A stretch of DNA of 64,000 nucleotides from DASQFQ01 sp963811595 (GCA_963811595.1 CAWERW010000008.1:186001-250000), one strand, 5' to 3'; numbered from the stretch's first letter, positions 44,797-54,036 are shown. Made by a program: numbers and translations. The notes: a model not told the origin generated them from the sequence alone.

Positions 44797-46047
44797 TCAA
44801 CTTCCGAGGTGCTCGGCGAAGAACGCCGTCACCCGCTGCTCATACTGCTCCGGGTACTGCTTGAGCGCCGCGGTGTGCGAGCCCTTCGGCAGGAACCAGA
44901 CCTCGGAGCGGTCGCCGCCGCGGCGGTCGTAGAGCTCGCCCCAGTCCTTCTCCGACTTGCCTGCTGCGACGAACAGGTGCGGGGCGCGGCTGCGCTCGAG
45001 CCGGTCGGCGAGCGAGACGGCCGGGCCCGAGCGGCCCTTGATGATCTCGATCGTCTTGAACACCGGCCACATCTGTGCGCGGGTCAGCGTGTCGCTGAAG
45101 AGCTCCTTGATGTCCTCGTGGCTGATCGCGGCGGTGCCGTCGGCCACGACGGCCTGGAGGTCGGCGCGGCGGCCGGCGGCGTCGACCGCCATGTCCGCGC
45201 CGCTCGAGAGTCCGAGGGCGCCGATGCGGTCGACGTCGTCGCGCTCGCCGAGATAGTCGAGCGCGGCGTCGACGTCGTGCTCCCAGCCCCAGCCGTAGGA
45301 GTTCGGGGTGCCCTCGCTGTTGCCCATCCCACGCGGGTCGTAGACCATCACGCCGTAGCCCTCGCGCTCGAGCATGGTCGCGTGGCGCAGCGTGCTCATG
45401 CGGGTGCTGCCGCCGCCGGAGACCAGCAGGACGGCGGCGCCGTTGCGCGACGGCCGGTACCAGCCCTCGAGCTCGAGCCCGTCGGACGTGGTGAGGTGCA
45501 CGGTCTTGTACGCGGCGTTGGGCGCGTCGCCGAGCGGCTTCGAGAGCGTGTGGCTGTCGACGACGCCCATGCCGACGGGCGCGCCCACGAAGAGAGCGCC
45601 GGCAAGGCCCACGACGACCACGAGCCCGCGGGTCACCCAGCGCTTGACGGGGCCGGCGGGGCCCTCGCCGCGATGGCGGAAGGGGATCGCGGCCGCGAGC
45701 CCGATCAGCACGGCGCCGGCGACCAGCGCGGACACGCCGCTGACGTCGTTGGCCGTGATCTCCTGGTTGATGATGTGGTGCGCGTGGACGCCGCCGTTGA
45801 CGGTCGCGAGCACGCCGAACGTGAACGCGACGGCCGAGCGGAGGCCCGGGCGCAGCGAGGGGAACGCCCAGACGGCGAGCACGCTGGCGACCAGAGCGAT
45901 CGCGGCGGCGAGCAGGTGCTGGGTGACGGGCACGCCGGGCCCGGGGAGGGCGAAGGCGTCATCGAAGGCGTGGAGCAGGGCCACGCCGGTGGCGCTCGTG
46001 AATACGAGCGCCTCGCCTGTGGTGCGGGAGCGGAGTTGAGAGAGCAT
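44797..46047 (-). CDS. Membrane-anchored alpha/beta hydrolase
   Basis: 416 aa. Four or five hydrophobic helices occupy residues 1-165, followed by an alpha/beta-hydrolase domain with the oxyanion-side segment LLVSGGGSTRM, strand MVYDPRGMGNSEG, nucleophile elbow GLSSGAD (Ser near residue 292), and catalytic His in KGSHTAALKQYP near the end. The catalytic domain probably faces outward. Substrate unknown; the family includes lipase- and peptidase-like enzymes. It is followed after 153 nt by the riboswitch and the TerC gene, which have their own control. No clear ribosome-binding site is seen. Confidence 0.75.
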   Translation of the reverse strand: MLSQLRSRTTGEALVFTSATGVALLHAFDDAFALPGPGVPVTQHLLAAAIALVASVLAVWAFPSLRPGLRSAVAFTFGVLATVNGGVHAHHIINQEITANDVSGVSALVAGAVLIGLAAAIPFRHRGEGPAGPVKRWVTRGLVVVVGLAGALFVGAPVGMGVVDSHTLSKPLGDAPNAAYKTVHLTTSDGLELEGWYRPSRNGAAVLLVSGGGSTRMSTLRHATMLEREGYGVMVYDPRGMGNSEGTPNSYGWGWEHDVDAALDYLGERDDVDRIGALGLSSGADMAVDAAGRRADLQAVVADGTAAISHEDIKELFSDTLTRAQMWPVFKTIEIIKGRSGPAVSLADRLERSRAPHLFVAAGKSEKDWGELYDRRGGDRSEVWFLPKGSHTAALKQYPEQYEQRVTAFFAEHLGS

Positions 46048-46143
46048 GCCCGCAGCGTCCCGTGATGGGGCGGCGCGAGCGATGGAGCCGCCCGGCGTCT
46101 GCCCGGGACCCAGGTTGCCGCGTGGCGGTGCGGCTGGCCGTAC

Positions 46144-46542
46144 CTAGCGCAGGATGAAGCGCATCTGCACGTCGCCGAGCGCGATCGCGTCGCCGTCGCG
46201 CAGTGTCGCCTGCGCGACGCGCTCGCCGTTGACGAACACGCCGTTGAGGCTGCGGTCGTCGAGCAGCACGACCTCGCCGCCGCGGCAGGTGATCACCGCG
46301 TGGCGGCGGGAGACAGAGCGGTCCTCGAGCACCACGTCGGCGCCGATGCCGCGACCGAGGCGCAGCGAGCCCTCGCCGACGGGGATCACGACGACCTCGC
46401 CGCCGTCGTCGATCGCGACGTAGCGGCCGGGCGCCAGCTGCTCGGCGGTGAGCGCGGCGTTGCGGCGCGCGCGGTCACTGACGCGCGGGCGCGGCGAGAT
46501 GACCTGCGTCGTGGCGTCTGAAGTGGGGGGCGCGAGCGTCAT
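46144..46542 (-). CDS. FHA-domain protein
   Basis: 132 aa. A forkhead-associated domain occupies residues 55-130: LRLGRGIGADVVL, SVSRRHAVI and DDRSLNGVFVNGERV contain the Arg, Ser, His and Asn that read phosphothreonine. The N-terminal 50 residues are Pro/Thr/Arg-rich and probably unstructured, with Thr residues that a Ser/Thr kinase could phosphorylate, as in GarA-like proteins. No kinase gene is in the window. The 96 bp downstream (46048-46143) contain nothing recognisable. Confidence 0.88.
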   Translation of the reverse strand: MTLAPPTSDATTQVISPRPRVSDRARRNAALTAEQLAPGRYVAIDDGGEVVVIPVGEGSLRLGRGIGADVVLEDRSVSRRHAVITCRGGEVVLLDDRSLNGVFVNGERVAQATLRDGDAIALGDVQMRFILR

Positions 46543-46613
46543 GCGGGAATTGTCGGCAGCGAATCCAAGCGCGAGATAAGTTCTTCCGGAGAAGGTGGTT
46601 AGGGTGCCGCGCC

Positions 46614-47561
46614 ATGCGCATTCTCGTCACCGGCGCTCGCGGGAAGGTCGGAGCGGCCACCGTCGACGCGCTGCACGCCGCCGGCCACGACGTCACCGCC
46701 TGCGACCTCGGCCGCCCGATCTTCGAGGCGCCCCCGGCCGGCGCGCCCGCCTACAAGCAGGCCGACCTGTCAGACGCCGGCGACGCGTTCGCCGTCGTGC
46801 GCGGCCACGACGCGGTGATCCACGCCGCCGCGCTCCCCGAGCCGTCGCGCAACCCGCCCCACCAGGTGTTCCAGAACAACCTGATGTCGGTCTTCAACAC
46901 GCTCGAGGCCGCGATCCGCTTCGGCGTCCCGCGCTTCGTCAACGTGTCGAGCGAGACCGTCCCCGGCTTCTTCTTCCCGGAGCGCGACTGGAACGCCGAG
47001 TACGCGCCGGTCGACGAGGACCACCCGATCCGGCCGCAGGACCCGTACGCGACCGCCAAGCACTTCGCCGAGCAGCTGATGGACGCCGCCATGCGCCGTT
47101 CCGACATCCGCTGTCTGACGATCCGCCCCTGCTGGGTGCAGTGGGAGGGCAACTACGCCCAGAACCTCGGCCCCGCCCTGCGCGATCCCGAGAACACGCC
47201 GAGCAAGAACTTCTGGTCCTACATCGACGCCTACGACCTCGCCGACGCGCTCGGGCTCGCCGCGCAGTCCGACCTCGACACCCACGAGGTGTTCTACATC
47301 GCCTCGCCCGACAACCACGTCAACCGGCCGCTCGCCGACCTCGTCCGCCACCACTTCGGCGACACGGTCGAAATCCGCGAGCCCCTCCCCCGACCCGACG
47401 CGTCCGGGCTCTCGATCGCCAAGGCGGAGCGGCTGCTCGGCTACGCGCCGACCCGCTCCTGGCGCGACTACATCGACGAGCAGGGCGAGCTGCTCGACCC
47501 GGTGCGCGCGCGGCTCGAAGCCGGCGACACCGGCGTGCAGCGCGGGCAGGCCGTCGGCTAG
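46614..47561 (+). CDS. NAD-dependent epimerase/dehydratase (extended SDR)
   Basis: 315 aa. The NAD-binding motif is VTGARGKVG (GxxGxxG variant), with the cofactor Asp in ACDLGRP. The catalytic Tyr-Lys appear as DPYATAKHF with Ser in VNVSSETVPG. Members act on nucleotide sugars or related ketones; the substrate is not predictable. TAGGGT ends 8 nt before the ATG. The last codon region overlaps ftsH: the two stop codons share CTAG. Confidence 0.85.
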   Translation: MRILVTGARGKVGAATVDALHAAGHDVTACDLGRPIFEAPPAGAPAYKQADLSDAGDAFAVVRGHDAVIHAAALPEPSRNPPHQVFQNNLMSVFNTLEAAIRFGVPRFVNVSSETVPGFFFPERDWNAEYAPVDEDHPIRPQDPYATAKHFAEQLMDAAMRRSDIRCLTIRPCWVQWEGNYAQNLGPALRDPENTPSKNFWSYIDAYDLADALGLAAQSDLDTHEVFYIASPDNHVNRPLADLVRHHFGDTVEIREPLPRPDASGLSIAKAERLLGYAPTRSWRDYIDEQGELLDPVRARLEAGDTGVQRGQAVG

Positions 47562-49519
47562 GCGACCGTCGGCTCGCCGCTCGGGTGCTCCACCGACGCC
47601 GGGTCGACCTGCGCCGCGGCGTAGGCCGCGTCCTGGTCGACCGTCTCCTGCTCCAGCAGGGCCGCGACGAGCGACTCGAGCTTGTCCCGGTGCTCCGTGA
47701 GCAGCGCGGTCACCTGCGCGTGGTTCTCCTCGACGATCCGCTGGACCTCCTGGTCGATCAGCCGCTGCGTCTCCTGCGACACCTCGGCGGCCCCGGGCAG
47801 CATCGGCCCGCGCGCCTCTGACGGCAGCACCGCGATCGGCCCGAGCACGCGGCTCATCCCCCAGCGCCCGACCATCGCGCGCGCGATCCCGGTCAGCTGC
47901 TCGATGTCGGACTCGGCGCCGGTGGTGATCGTGCCGTAGACGATCTCCTCCGCCACGCGCCCGCCGAGCGCGACCTTGATCTTGGTCAGGAGGTAGCCCT
48001 CCTCGTAGTTGGCCTTGTCGAGGTCGGGCGCCGACAGCGTCACGCCGAGCGCCATCCCGCGCGGGATGATCGAGACCTTGCGCACCGGGTCGGCCCCGGG
48101 CGTGAGCATGCCGACGATCGCGTGGCCCGCCTCGTGGTAGGCGACGCGCCGGCGGTCCTGGTCGGAGAGCACGGTGCCGCGCGGGGCGCCGAGCACGATC
48201 TTCTCGAGCGCGTCGGTGAAGTCGGCGAACTGGACCTTCTCGTGGTTGCGGCGCGCCGCGGTCAGCGCCGCCTCGTTGGCGAGGTTGGCGAGGTCGGCGC
48301 CGACCATGCCCGGCGTGGTGGAGGCGATGCGGTCGAGGTGGACGTCGTCGGCCAGCGGCAGCGAGCGCGTGTGGACCTCGAGGATCTTGCGCCGCCCCTC
48401 CTTGTCGGGCGGCGGCACGACGACGCGGCGGTCGAAGCGGCCGGGGCGCAGCAGCGCCTGGTCGAGGATCTCCGGCCGGTTGGTCGCGCCGAGCACGATC
48501 ACCGCGACGTTGGACTCGAAGCCGTCCATCTCCGTGAGGATCTGGTTGAGCGTCTGCTCACGCTCGTCGTTGCCACCGCCGAAGCCGACGCCCTGGGAGC
48601 GCGAGCGCCCGATCGCGTCGAGCTCGTCGATGAAGATGATCGCCGGCGAGGACTCCTTGGCGGTCTTGAACAGATCGCGCACGCGCGAGGCGCCGATGCC
48701 GACGATCGCCTCCACGAACTCGGAGGCCGAGATCGAGAAGAACGGCACGCCCGCCTCCCCCGCCACGGCCTTGGCCAGCAGCGTCTTGCCGGTGCCGGGC
48801 TGGCCGGAGAGCAGGACGCCGCGCGGGATCCGGCCGCCGAGCTTCTGGTAGCGCTCCGGGTTCTTGAGGAAGTCGACGATCTCGGTCAGCTCGGCCTTCG
48901 CCTCGTCGATGCCGGCGACGTCGGAGAACGTGATCCGCGTGTCGCCGCCCTCGACGCGCCGCGCCTTGGAGCGCGAGAACGCCCCGAGCCCGCTCATGCC
49001 GCCCCCGGCGCCGGCGCGGCGGGCGAGGAACACGAACAGCGCCACGAGGAGGATCACCGGGCCGAAGCCGAGCAGGATGTTGACCAGCAGCCCGCCCCCG
49101 TTGAGCGGCTTGGCCTGCACGATCACGTCGTTGTCCTGCAGCAGCTTGGACAGCTCGACCGGGTCGGCGAACGTCGGCACCTCGGTCTCGAACTGCTTGG
49201 CCGCCTCGGCCTTCGGGTCGTCGGGCGGCTTGACCGCCTTCTTGAACTCGCCCTCGACCGTCTCTCCCCGCGCCGAGATGCGCTCGACGTTGCCCTCTTC
49301 CACCTGGGCGCGGAACGTCGGGTTGTAGGGGATGTCGATCGACGGCTCTTTGCCCGGGCCCAGCAGCGAGACGCTGACGTAGTTGAGCGTCAGCAGCACG
49401 AGCACGATCACGATGAAGCGCGGGCGCATCATCATGCGGGTGCGGCTGTTCTTGCCGTCGGGCTTCTCCGGCTGGTTGCCGCCGGTCGGCACGTGCGGGC
49501 GGCGCTCGTAGTCGGCCAT
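47558..49519 (-). CDS. ftsH: FtsH-family AAA+ zinc metalloprotease with an altered pore motif
   Basis: 653 aa. Transmembrane helix 1 is at about 33-52, an extracytoplasmic domain follows, and helix 2 is at about 145-168. The AAA domain has Walker A GQPGTGKT (about 238; Q replaces the usual P), Walker B IIFIDELDAIGR and the arginine-finger region LRPGRFDRRV. The protease domain has HEAGH near residue 461 and the third zinc ligand in the TTGAESDIEQ segment. FtsH extracts and degrades membrane and misfolded proteins. The pore loop reads EAIVGIGA where FtsH normally has EMFVGVGA, so the aromatic substrate-gripping Phe is Ile. This may be a secondary paralog. Last gene of a tight minus-strand run from 54004. 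Confidence 0.9.
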   Translation of the reverse strand: MADYERRPHVPTGGNQPEKPDGKNSRTRMMMRPRFIVIVLVLLTLNYVSVSLLGPGKEPSIDIPYNPTFRAQVEEGNVERISARGETVEGEFKKAVKPPDDPKAEAAKQFETEVPTFADPVELSKLLQDNDVIVQAKPLNGGGLLVNILLGFGPVILLVALFVFLARRAGAGGGMSGLGAFSRSKARRVEGGDTRITFSDVAGIDEAKAELTEIVDFLKNPERYQKLGGRIPRGVLLSGQPGTGKTLLAKAVAGEAGVPFFSISASEFVEAIVGIGASRVRDLFKTAKESSPAIIFIDELDAIGRSRSQGVGFGGGNDEREQTLNQILTEMDGFESNVAVIVLGATNRPEILDQALLRPGRFDRRVVVPPPDKEGRRKILEVHTRSLPLADDVHLDRIASTTPGMVGADLANLANEAALTAARRNHEKVQFADFTDALEKIVLGAPRGTVLSDQDRRRVAYHEAGHAIVGMLTPGADPVRKVSIIPRGMALGVTLSAPDLDKANYEEGYLLTKIKVALGGRVAEEIVYGTITTGAESDIEQLTGIARAMVGRWGMSRVLGPIAVLPSEARGPMLPGAAEVSQETQRLIDQEVQRIVEENHAQVTALLTEHRDKLESLVAALLEQETVDQDAAYAAAQVDPASVEHPSGEPTVA

Positions 49520-49544
49520 CCGCCGGGATTCTCGCAGGAGGCGG

Positions 49545-49928
49545 CTAACGTTTCATAAGCCGCCGGCGCTCGCGCTCGGGCGGCGGGACCTTCAGCAGGC
49601 GCTCGTCGAAGTCGCGCAGCTCGGGCCGCAGCTCGAGGTCGGCGACGGGCGGGAACGCCTCGATCGGCTGGCCGTCCTTCCACACCACCTGGTGGGGCTT
49701 GCCGCCGATGATCGTGTCCTGCGAGTAGCGGCCGCGGATCTGGCGCGCGAGCTTCATGGCCAGCGCGCGGTTCAGGCGCGCGCCGCTCCAGCGGTCGTAG
49801 CGCTCGCGCAGCGCCGGCTCGGCGCGGGCGGCGGCCTTCGCCGCGGCGGCCGCGGCGGCGCCCTGCACGGCCTTGTTGCGGGCCACGGCCCTCGCGGCCG
49901 TCGAGATCGCGCGCGCCGCGTTGCTCAT
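49545..49928 (-). CDS. Small basic conserved hypothetical protein
   Basis: 127 aa. The N-terminal 40 residues are an Ala/Arg/Lys-rich helix (AARAISTAARAVARNKAVQG); the rest has an RYDRWSGARLNRALAMKLARQI helix and a C-terminal segment with VVWKDGQPIEAFPPV and DLELRPELRDFDERLLK. I do not recognise a named family. The ATG at 49928 overlaps the stop of the ATP-grasp gene (ATGA), so it is co-translated with it; ftsH starts 25 nt downstream. A role as partner or modifier target of the ATP-grasp enzyme is only a guess from coupling. Confidence 0.6.
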   Translation of the reverse strand: MSNAARAISTAARAVARNKAVQGAAAAAAAKAAARAEPALRERYDRWSGARLNRALAMKLARQIRGRYSQDTIIGGKPHQVVWKDGQPIEAFPPVADLELRPELRDFDERLLKVPPPERERRRLMKR

Positions 49929-51334
49929 CGCGCCGTCCAGGTCGCCTTCACGCCGCCGCCCTGCGCCATGTTGACGACCTTCGAGTCCTCGCCCAGCGCC
50001 ACGCGCGTGAGGCCGCCGAGCACGGCCGCGTCGCCCGTGCCCGCGAACGCGATCAGCGGGCGGAGGTCGATCCGCCGCAGCTTGAGCTCGCCGTCGAACA
50101 GCGTCGGGTGGCGCGAGAGCTCGACCAGCTCCTGGGCGATGAAGTCGCCGGGCCGCTCCTCGATGTCCTCGCGGGCCTCCTCGGCCTCCTCGCCGATCAG
50201 CACGCCCTCGCCGCCGACGCGGTCGCGGACCTTGACGACCATCTCCGTCAGGCGGCCGAGCGCGTCCTCGCGGGCGTCGTCGTCGGTGAGGTCGTAGGAG
50301 CGCGCCGGGGCGATCACCGGCTCCTCCTCGAGGTAGAAGCGGATCATGTCCTCGACGTAGGCGTGGGCGAGCTTGTCGTCGGCGATCCCCACCCCGGGCG
50401 GGTTGACCACGGTCACCGTGCCGCGCCGGATCGGCTCGAGCAGCTTCTCGGCCAGCGCGCTCGGCGTGCCGTCCTCGTCGCGCAGCAGGTGGTAGTTCGA
50501 GCGGCGGTAGATGACGTGGACGTCGCGCCGGCGCCCGTCGACGTGGGCGTACACGCGGCCGCCGCTCTGGCGCAGGTCGTCGAGCGTGACCATCGGCACC
50601 CCGAGGCGGAACGCGACGTCGGAGATCTCCCACTGCGCGTCGTTCTCGAAGCCGTCGCCGAGCACGACGATCGACGGGTCGCCGAGGCCGTCCGGCGCGG
50701 CGGCGCGCAGGACGGCGGCGAAGCGCTCGTCGGACTCGCCGGCCGCCGGGCTGCGGTCGGGCAGCGCGCCGTCGAGCAGCTCGCCGACCGCCTCCCAGGC
50801 CAGCGGGGCGAACCCGAGCCCGGTCGGCATCCGCACGTTGTCCTCGAGCACGTTGAACTCGCCGTCGGCGCCGCGCACGACGTCGAGCCCCGCGAAGCCG
50901 CACCACACCGGGACGTCGACGCCCTGCATGTCGGGCTCGTAGAAGGCGCCGTCCTCGATCAGCCGCCCGGGGACGACGCCCGCCTCGACGATCCGGCGCT
51001 CGCCGTAGGCGTCGCGGAGGAACGCGTCGAGCGCGCGCACGCGCTGGGCGAGGCCGCGGTCGAGCGTCTCCCACTCCTGCGCGGTGAACATCCGCGGCAC
51101 CGCGTCGATGACGAACTCGTCGGGGCCGGTGGCGCCGTAGCGGACCTCGCGCTCGAGCGCGCGGGCGCGCAGCTTCTCGCCGAGCTCGGAGAGGTCGTGC
51201 TGCGCCAGCGCCTCGAGCGCGGCCCGGTAATGGGGCCGCGGCTCGCCGCCATCCTCGTAGGCCTCGTCGTAGAAGCCCGCGTCAGGCAGGTTGTGCCTCC
51301 GCCGCCAGGCCGAGCTCGTCGATCGCCGCGTCAC
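49925..51334 (-). CDS. Circularly permuted ATP-grasp type 2 protein
   Basis: About 469 aa. Family landmarks are LIEDGAFYEPDMQGVDV, the EDNVRMPTG motif, VHVIYRRSNYHLL, NPPGVGIADDKLAHAYVEDM and FIAQELVELSRHP. Circularly permuted ATP-grasp enzymes form amide or peptide-like bonds; type 2 members are usually encoded with an alpha-E protein and a transglutaminase-like protein, neither of which is here. The start is uncertain. The GTG at 51334 overlaps the ligase gene by 53 bp, and no ATG occurs before the conserved region (LPDAGFYDEAYEDGG), so a start near 51290 would need a non-standard codon. Confidence 0.82.
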   Translation of the reverse strand: MTRRSTSSAWRRRHNLPDAGFYDEAYEDGGEPRPHYRAALEALAQHDLSELGEKLRARALEREVRYGATGPDEFVIDAVPRMFTAQEWETLDRGLAQRVRALDAFLRDAYGERRIVEAGVVPGRLIEDGAFYEPDMQGVDVPVWCGFAGLDVVRGADGEFNVLEDNVRMPTGLGFAPLAWEAVGELLDGALPDRSPAAGESDERFAAVLRAAAPDGLGDPSIVVLGDGFENDAQWEISDVAFRLGVPMVTLDDLRQSGGRVYAHVDGRRRDVHVIYRRSNYHLLRDEDGTPSALAEKLLEPIRRGTVTVVNPPGVGIADDKLAHAYVEDMIRFYLEEEPVIAPARSYDLTDDDAREDALGRLTEMVVKVRDRVGGEGVLIGEEAEEAREDIEERPGDFIAQELVELSRHPTLFDGELKLRRIDLRPLIAFAGTGDAAVLGGLTRVALGEDSKVVNMAQGGGVKATWTAR

Positions 51335-52886
51335 GCATCTTGTACTTCTGGATCTTCCCCGTCACGGTCATCGGGAAGTCATCGACGAACGTGACGTAGC
51401 GCGGGACCTTGTAGTGCGCGATCTTGCCGGAGCAGAACTCGCGCAGCTCGTCCTCGGTGAGCGACGCCCCCTCGCGCAGGATCACCGACACCATCACCGC
51501 CTCGCCGTAGCGCTCGTCCGGCACGCCGTAGACCGCGGCGTCGGAGATCGCGTCGTGCGAGTAGAGGAACTCCTCGATCTCGCGCGGGTAGACGTTCTCG
51601 CCGCCGCGGATGATCATGTCCTTGGAGCGGCCGACGATCTTCACGTAGCCGTCCTCGTCCATCGTCGCGAGGTCGCCGGTGTGCATGAAGCGCGAGGCGT
51701 CGATCGCCTCGCTCGTGCGCTCCGGGTCGTCCCAGTAGCCGAGCATCACCGAGTAGCCGCGGGTGCACAGCTCGCCCGGCCGGCCGCGCTCGACGAGGCG
51801 GCCGCTCTCGGGGTCGACGATCTTGACCTCGACGTGCGGGTGCACGCGGCCGACGGTGCCGACGCGGCGCTCGAGCTCGTCCTCCGCGGTCGTCTGCGTC
51901 GAGACGGGCGAGGTCTCGGTCATGCCGTAACAGATGGTCACGCCCTCCATGTGCATGCGGTCGATGACGTTGCGCATGACCTGCTCGGGGCACGGCGAGC
52001 CGGCCATGATCCCCGTCCGCAGCGAGGACAGGTCGTGGTCGTCGAAGCTCGGGTCCTCGAGCTCGGCGATGAACATCGTGGGCACGCCGTAGAGGCTCGT
52101 GCAGCGCTCCTCGGCGACCGCCGCGAGCGTCGCCTCCGGCTCGAACGACGGCGCCGGGACGACCATGCAGGCGCCGTGGGAGACGCACGCGAGGTTGCCC
52201 ATGACCATGCCGAAGCAGTGGTAGAAGGGCACCGGGATGCAGACGCGGTCCTCCTCGGTGTAGCCGCAGTACTGGCCCACGAAGTAGCCGTTGTTGAGGA
52301 TGTTCGAGTGCGAGAGCGTGGCGCCCTTGGGCGAGCCGGTGGTGCCGCTCGTGTACTGGATGTTGATCGGCTCGAACGGGTCGAGCTCCGGCCACTCGAT
52401 CTCGCCGGGCGCGTCGTCGAACAGGCCCTCGCCGATGTAGAGGACGTGCTCGAGGTCGGGCAGGTCGCCGCGGACCTCGTCGATCATCGCCCGGTAGTCG
52501 GAGGTCTTGAACGCGGTGGCGGAGACGAGCGCCTTGCAGCCCGACTGGCGCAGCGCATAGGCGAGCTCGGTGGTGCGGTAGGCGGGGTTGACGTTGACGA
52601 GGATCACGCCGAGCTTCGCGGTCGCGAACTGGGTCACCACCCACTCCGCGCAGTTCGGCGCCCAGATGCCGGCGCGGTCGCCCTTGGCCAGGCCGAGCGC
52701 GGCCAGCGCGCGGGCAGCGCGGTCGACGGCCTCGCCCAGCTCGGCGTAGCTCATGCGCACGTCCTGGTGGCGCACGACGAGCGCGTCGCGCTCGCCGTAG
52801 GTGGCGACGGCGCGGTCGAAGTTCGCCGCGATCGTCTCGCCGAGCAGCGGCGTGGTCCCGAGTCCCTGCGCGTACGACATCCCCAT
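51282..52886 (-). CDS. Acyl-CoA synthetase / fatty-acid CoA ligase (AMP-binding)
   Basis: 534 aa. The P-loop-like A3 motif is YTSGTTGSPKG; other ANL signatures are YGMTETSPVS, GYWDDPERTSEAI, MHTGDLATMDEDGYVKIVGRSKDMIIRGG (hinge Asp and Arg within it), and the catalytic Lys in TVTGKIQKYKM. It activates a carboxylic acid as acyl-AMP and transfers it to CoA; sequence style resembles medium/long-chain ligases. GAGGGG lies 7 nt before the ATG. It starts 11 nt after the epimerase gene, so the two are probably co-transcribed. Confidence 0.9.
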   Translation of the reverse strand: MGMSYAQGLGTTPLLGETIAANFDRAVATYGERDALVVRHQDVRMSYAELGEAVDRAARALAALGLAKGDRAGIWAPNCAEWVVTQFATAKLGVILVNVNPAYRTTELAYALRQSGCKALVSATAFKTSDYRAMIDEVRGDLPDLEHVLYIGEGLFDDAPGEIEWPELDPFEPINIQYTSGTTGSPKGATLSHSNILNNGYFVGQYCGYTEEDRVCIPVPFYHCFGMVMGNLACVSHGACMVVPAPSFEPEATLAAVAEERCTSLYGVPTMFIAELEDPSFDDHDLSSLRTGIMAGSPCPEQVMRNVIDRMHMEGVTICYGMTETSPVSTQTTAEDELERRVGTVGRVHPHVEVKIVDPESGRLVERGRPGELCTRGYSVMLGYWDDPERTSEAIDASRFMHTGDLATMDEDGYVKIVGRSKDMIIRGGENVYPREIEEFLYSHDAISDAAVYGVPDERYGEAVMVSVILREGASLTEDELREFCSGKIAHYKVPRYVTFVDDFPMTVTGKIQKYKMRDAAIDELGLAAEAQPA

Positions 52887-52897
52887 GTCCGATCCCC

Positions 52898-54004
52898 TCA
52901 GCGGCCTGCGAGCAACCTGCGCCGCAGCAGCTTCTCAGCCGGGCGGAGCGGCCACAAGAGCCCGAGGCGACCCGCCACCCCGATGCCCTCAGCGGCCACC
53001 GAGAGCGGCGAGCTGTCGGCGCCGTCGAAGACGCCGTCCTCGATCAGCTCGAGGTACCACTCGACGGTCGCGGAGACGGTCTGGGCGAGCGGCCGCGGGC
53101 GGTAGCCGAGCTCGCGCTTGGCCTTGGCGGACGTGAAGCGCCAGTCCTGGCCCATGAGGCCGAACGCCTCGGCGGAGATCGCGCCGGGCAGCCCGAGGCG
53201 CTCGCGCAGCCGCGCGACCGCGCCGACCTCGGAGGGGATCACGAGCAGCGGGTGATGCAGGCCGGAGGCGTGGGCGACCATGTCGATCAGCTCCGCCCAC
53301 GGGCGGTTGTGGCCGCCGAGGATGTAGCGCTCGCCGGGGTTGCCCTTGTCGGCGGCGCGCAGGTGCCCGGTGGCGACGTCCTCGACGTCGACGAAGTTGA
53401 TCGGGGCGTCGAGCACGGCCGGCAGGCGGCCGCGGAGGTAGTTGCCGACGATCCGCGTCGAGGTCTCGCCCGGCTGCGACCGGTCGACCGGGACGCCGAG
53501 CACGTAGGCGGGGTTGACGACGACCACCTCGACGCCGAGGCGCTCGCCGGCGGCGATCGCCTCGCGCTCGCCGCCGCGCTTGGCGTCGGCGTAGACGAGC
53601 CCGAGCCCGTCCTCGGGGTACGGGTTCTCCTCGTCGGCGGGACTGCCGTCGGCGGTCCCGACGGCCGAGATCGTCGAGGTCAGTACGACGCGCGGGACGT
53701 CCTCCATCGCGGCGGCCTCGACGGCGACGAGCGGGCCGCGCTGATTGAGCTCCCACACCTTCTCGACCGGCTTGGAGGCGACGAAGCCCGCGACGTGGAA
53801 GACGGTGTCGCAGCCGCGCATCGCCTTGCGCATGGCCTTCAGGTCGAGGATCTCGCCCTCGACCGGCTCGACGTCGAGGTCGCCGAGGCGGGGCAGGCGA
53901 TCCGGGTTGCGGTACCCGGCGCGGACGTCGTCGCCGCGCTCGACGAGCGCACGCGTCACGTGGGCGCCGACGAAGCCGGTCGCGCCGGTGACGAGGACGG
54001 TCAT
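52898..54004 (-). CDS. NAD-dependent epimerase/reductase (extended SDR, HpnA/dihydroflavonol reductase-like)
   Basis: 368 aa. The Rossmann motif is VTGATGFVGAHV, with the active-site Tyr-Lys in YADAKRGGE and Ser/Thr in VVLTSTISAVG. The architecture resembles hopanoid-associated sugar epimerase and dihydroflavonol-4-reductase, acting on sterol-, sugar- or ketone-type substrates. A C-terminal basic amphipathic segment (LLWPLRPAEKLLRRRLL) may touch the membrane. The ATG at 54004 was chosen for the clean MTVLVTG start; TAGTGA lies 8 nt upstream. It is divergent from the HAD gene with only 32 bp between start codons. Confidence 0.82.
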   Translation of the reverse strand: MTVLVTGATGFVGAHVTRALVERGDDVRAGYRNPDRLPRLGDLDVEPVEGEILDLKAMRKAMRGCDTVFHVAGFVASKPVEKVWELNQRGPLVAVEAAAMEDVPRVVLTSTISAVGTADGSPADEENPYPEDGLGLVYADAKRGGEREAIAAGERLGVEVVVVNPAYVLGVPVDRSQPGETSTRIVGNYLRGRLPAVLDAPINFVDVEDVATGHLRAADKGNPGERYILGGHNRPWAELIDMVAHASGLHHPLLVIPSEVGAVARLRERLGLPGAISAEAFGLMGQDWRFTSAKAKRELGYRPRPLAQTVSATVEWYLELIEDGVFDGADSSPLSVAAEGIGVAGRLGLLWPLRPAEKLLRRRLLAGR

Positions 54005-54012
54005 CCCACGCA

Positions 54013-54030
54013 TCACTACCCGATTACCAT
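54013..54030. promoter_or_regulatory. Overlap-free back-to-back -10 elements in a 32-bp divergent gap
   Basis: TAGTGA (minus, 54018-54013) lies 8 nt before the ATG at 54004 and TACCAT (plus, 54025-54030) lies 6 nt before the ATG at 54037. The two -10 boxes are 6 bp apart, so the two polymerases would compete. Both transcripts would be leaderless. Confidence 0.4.
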
Positions 54031-54036
54031 CCGCCG

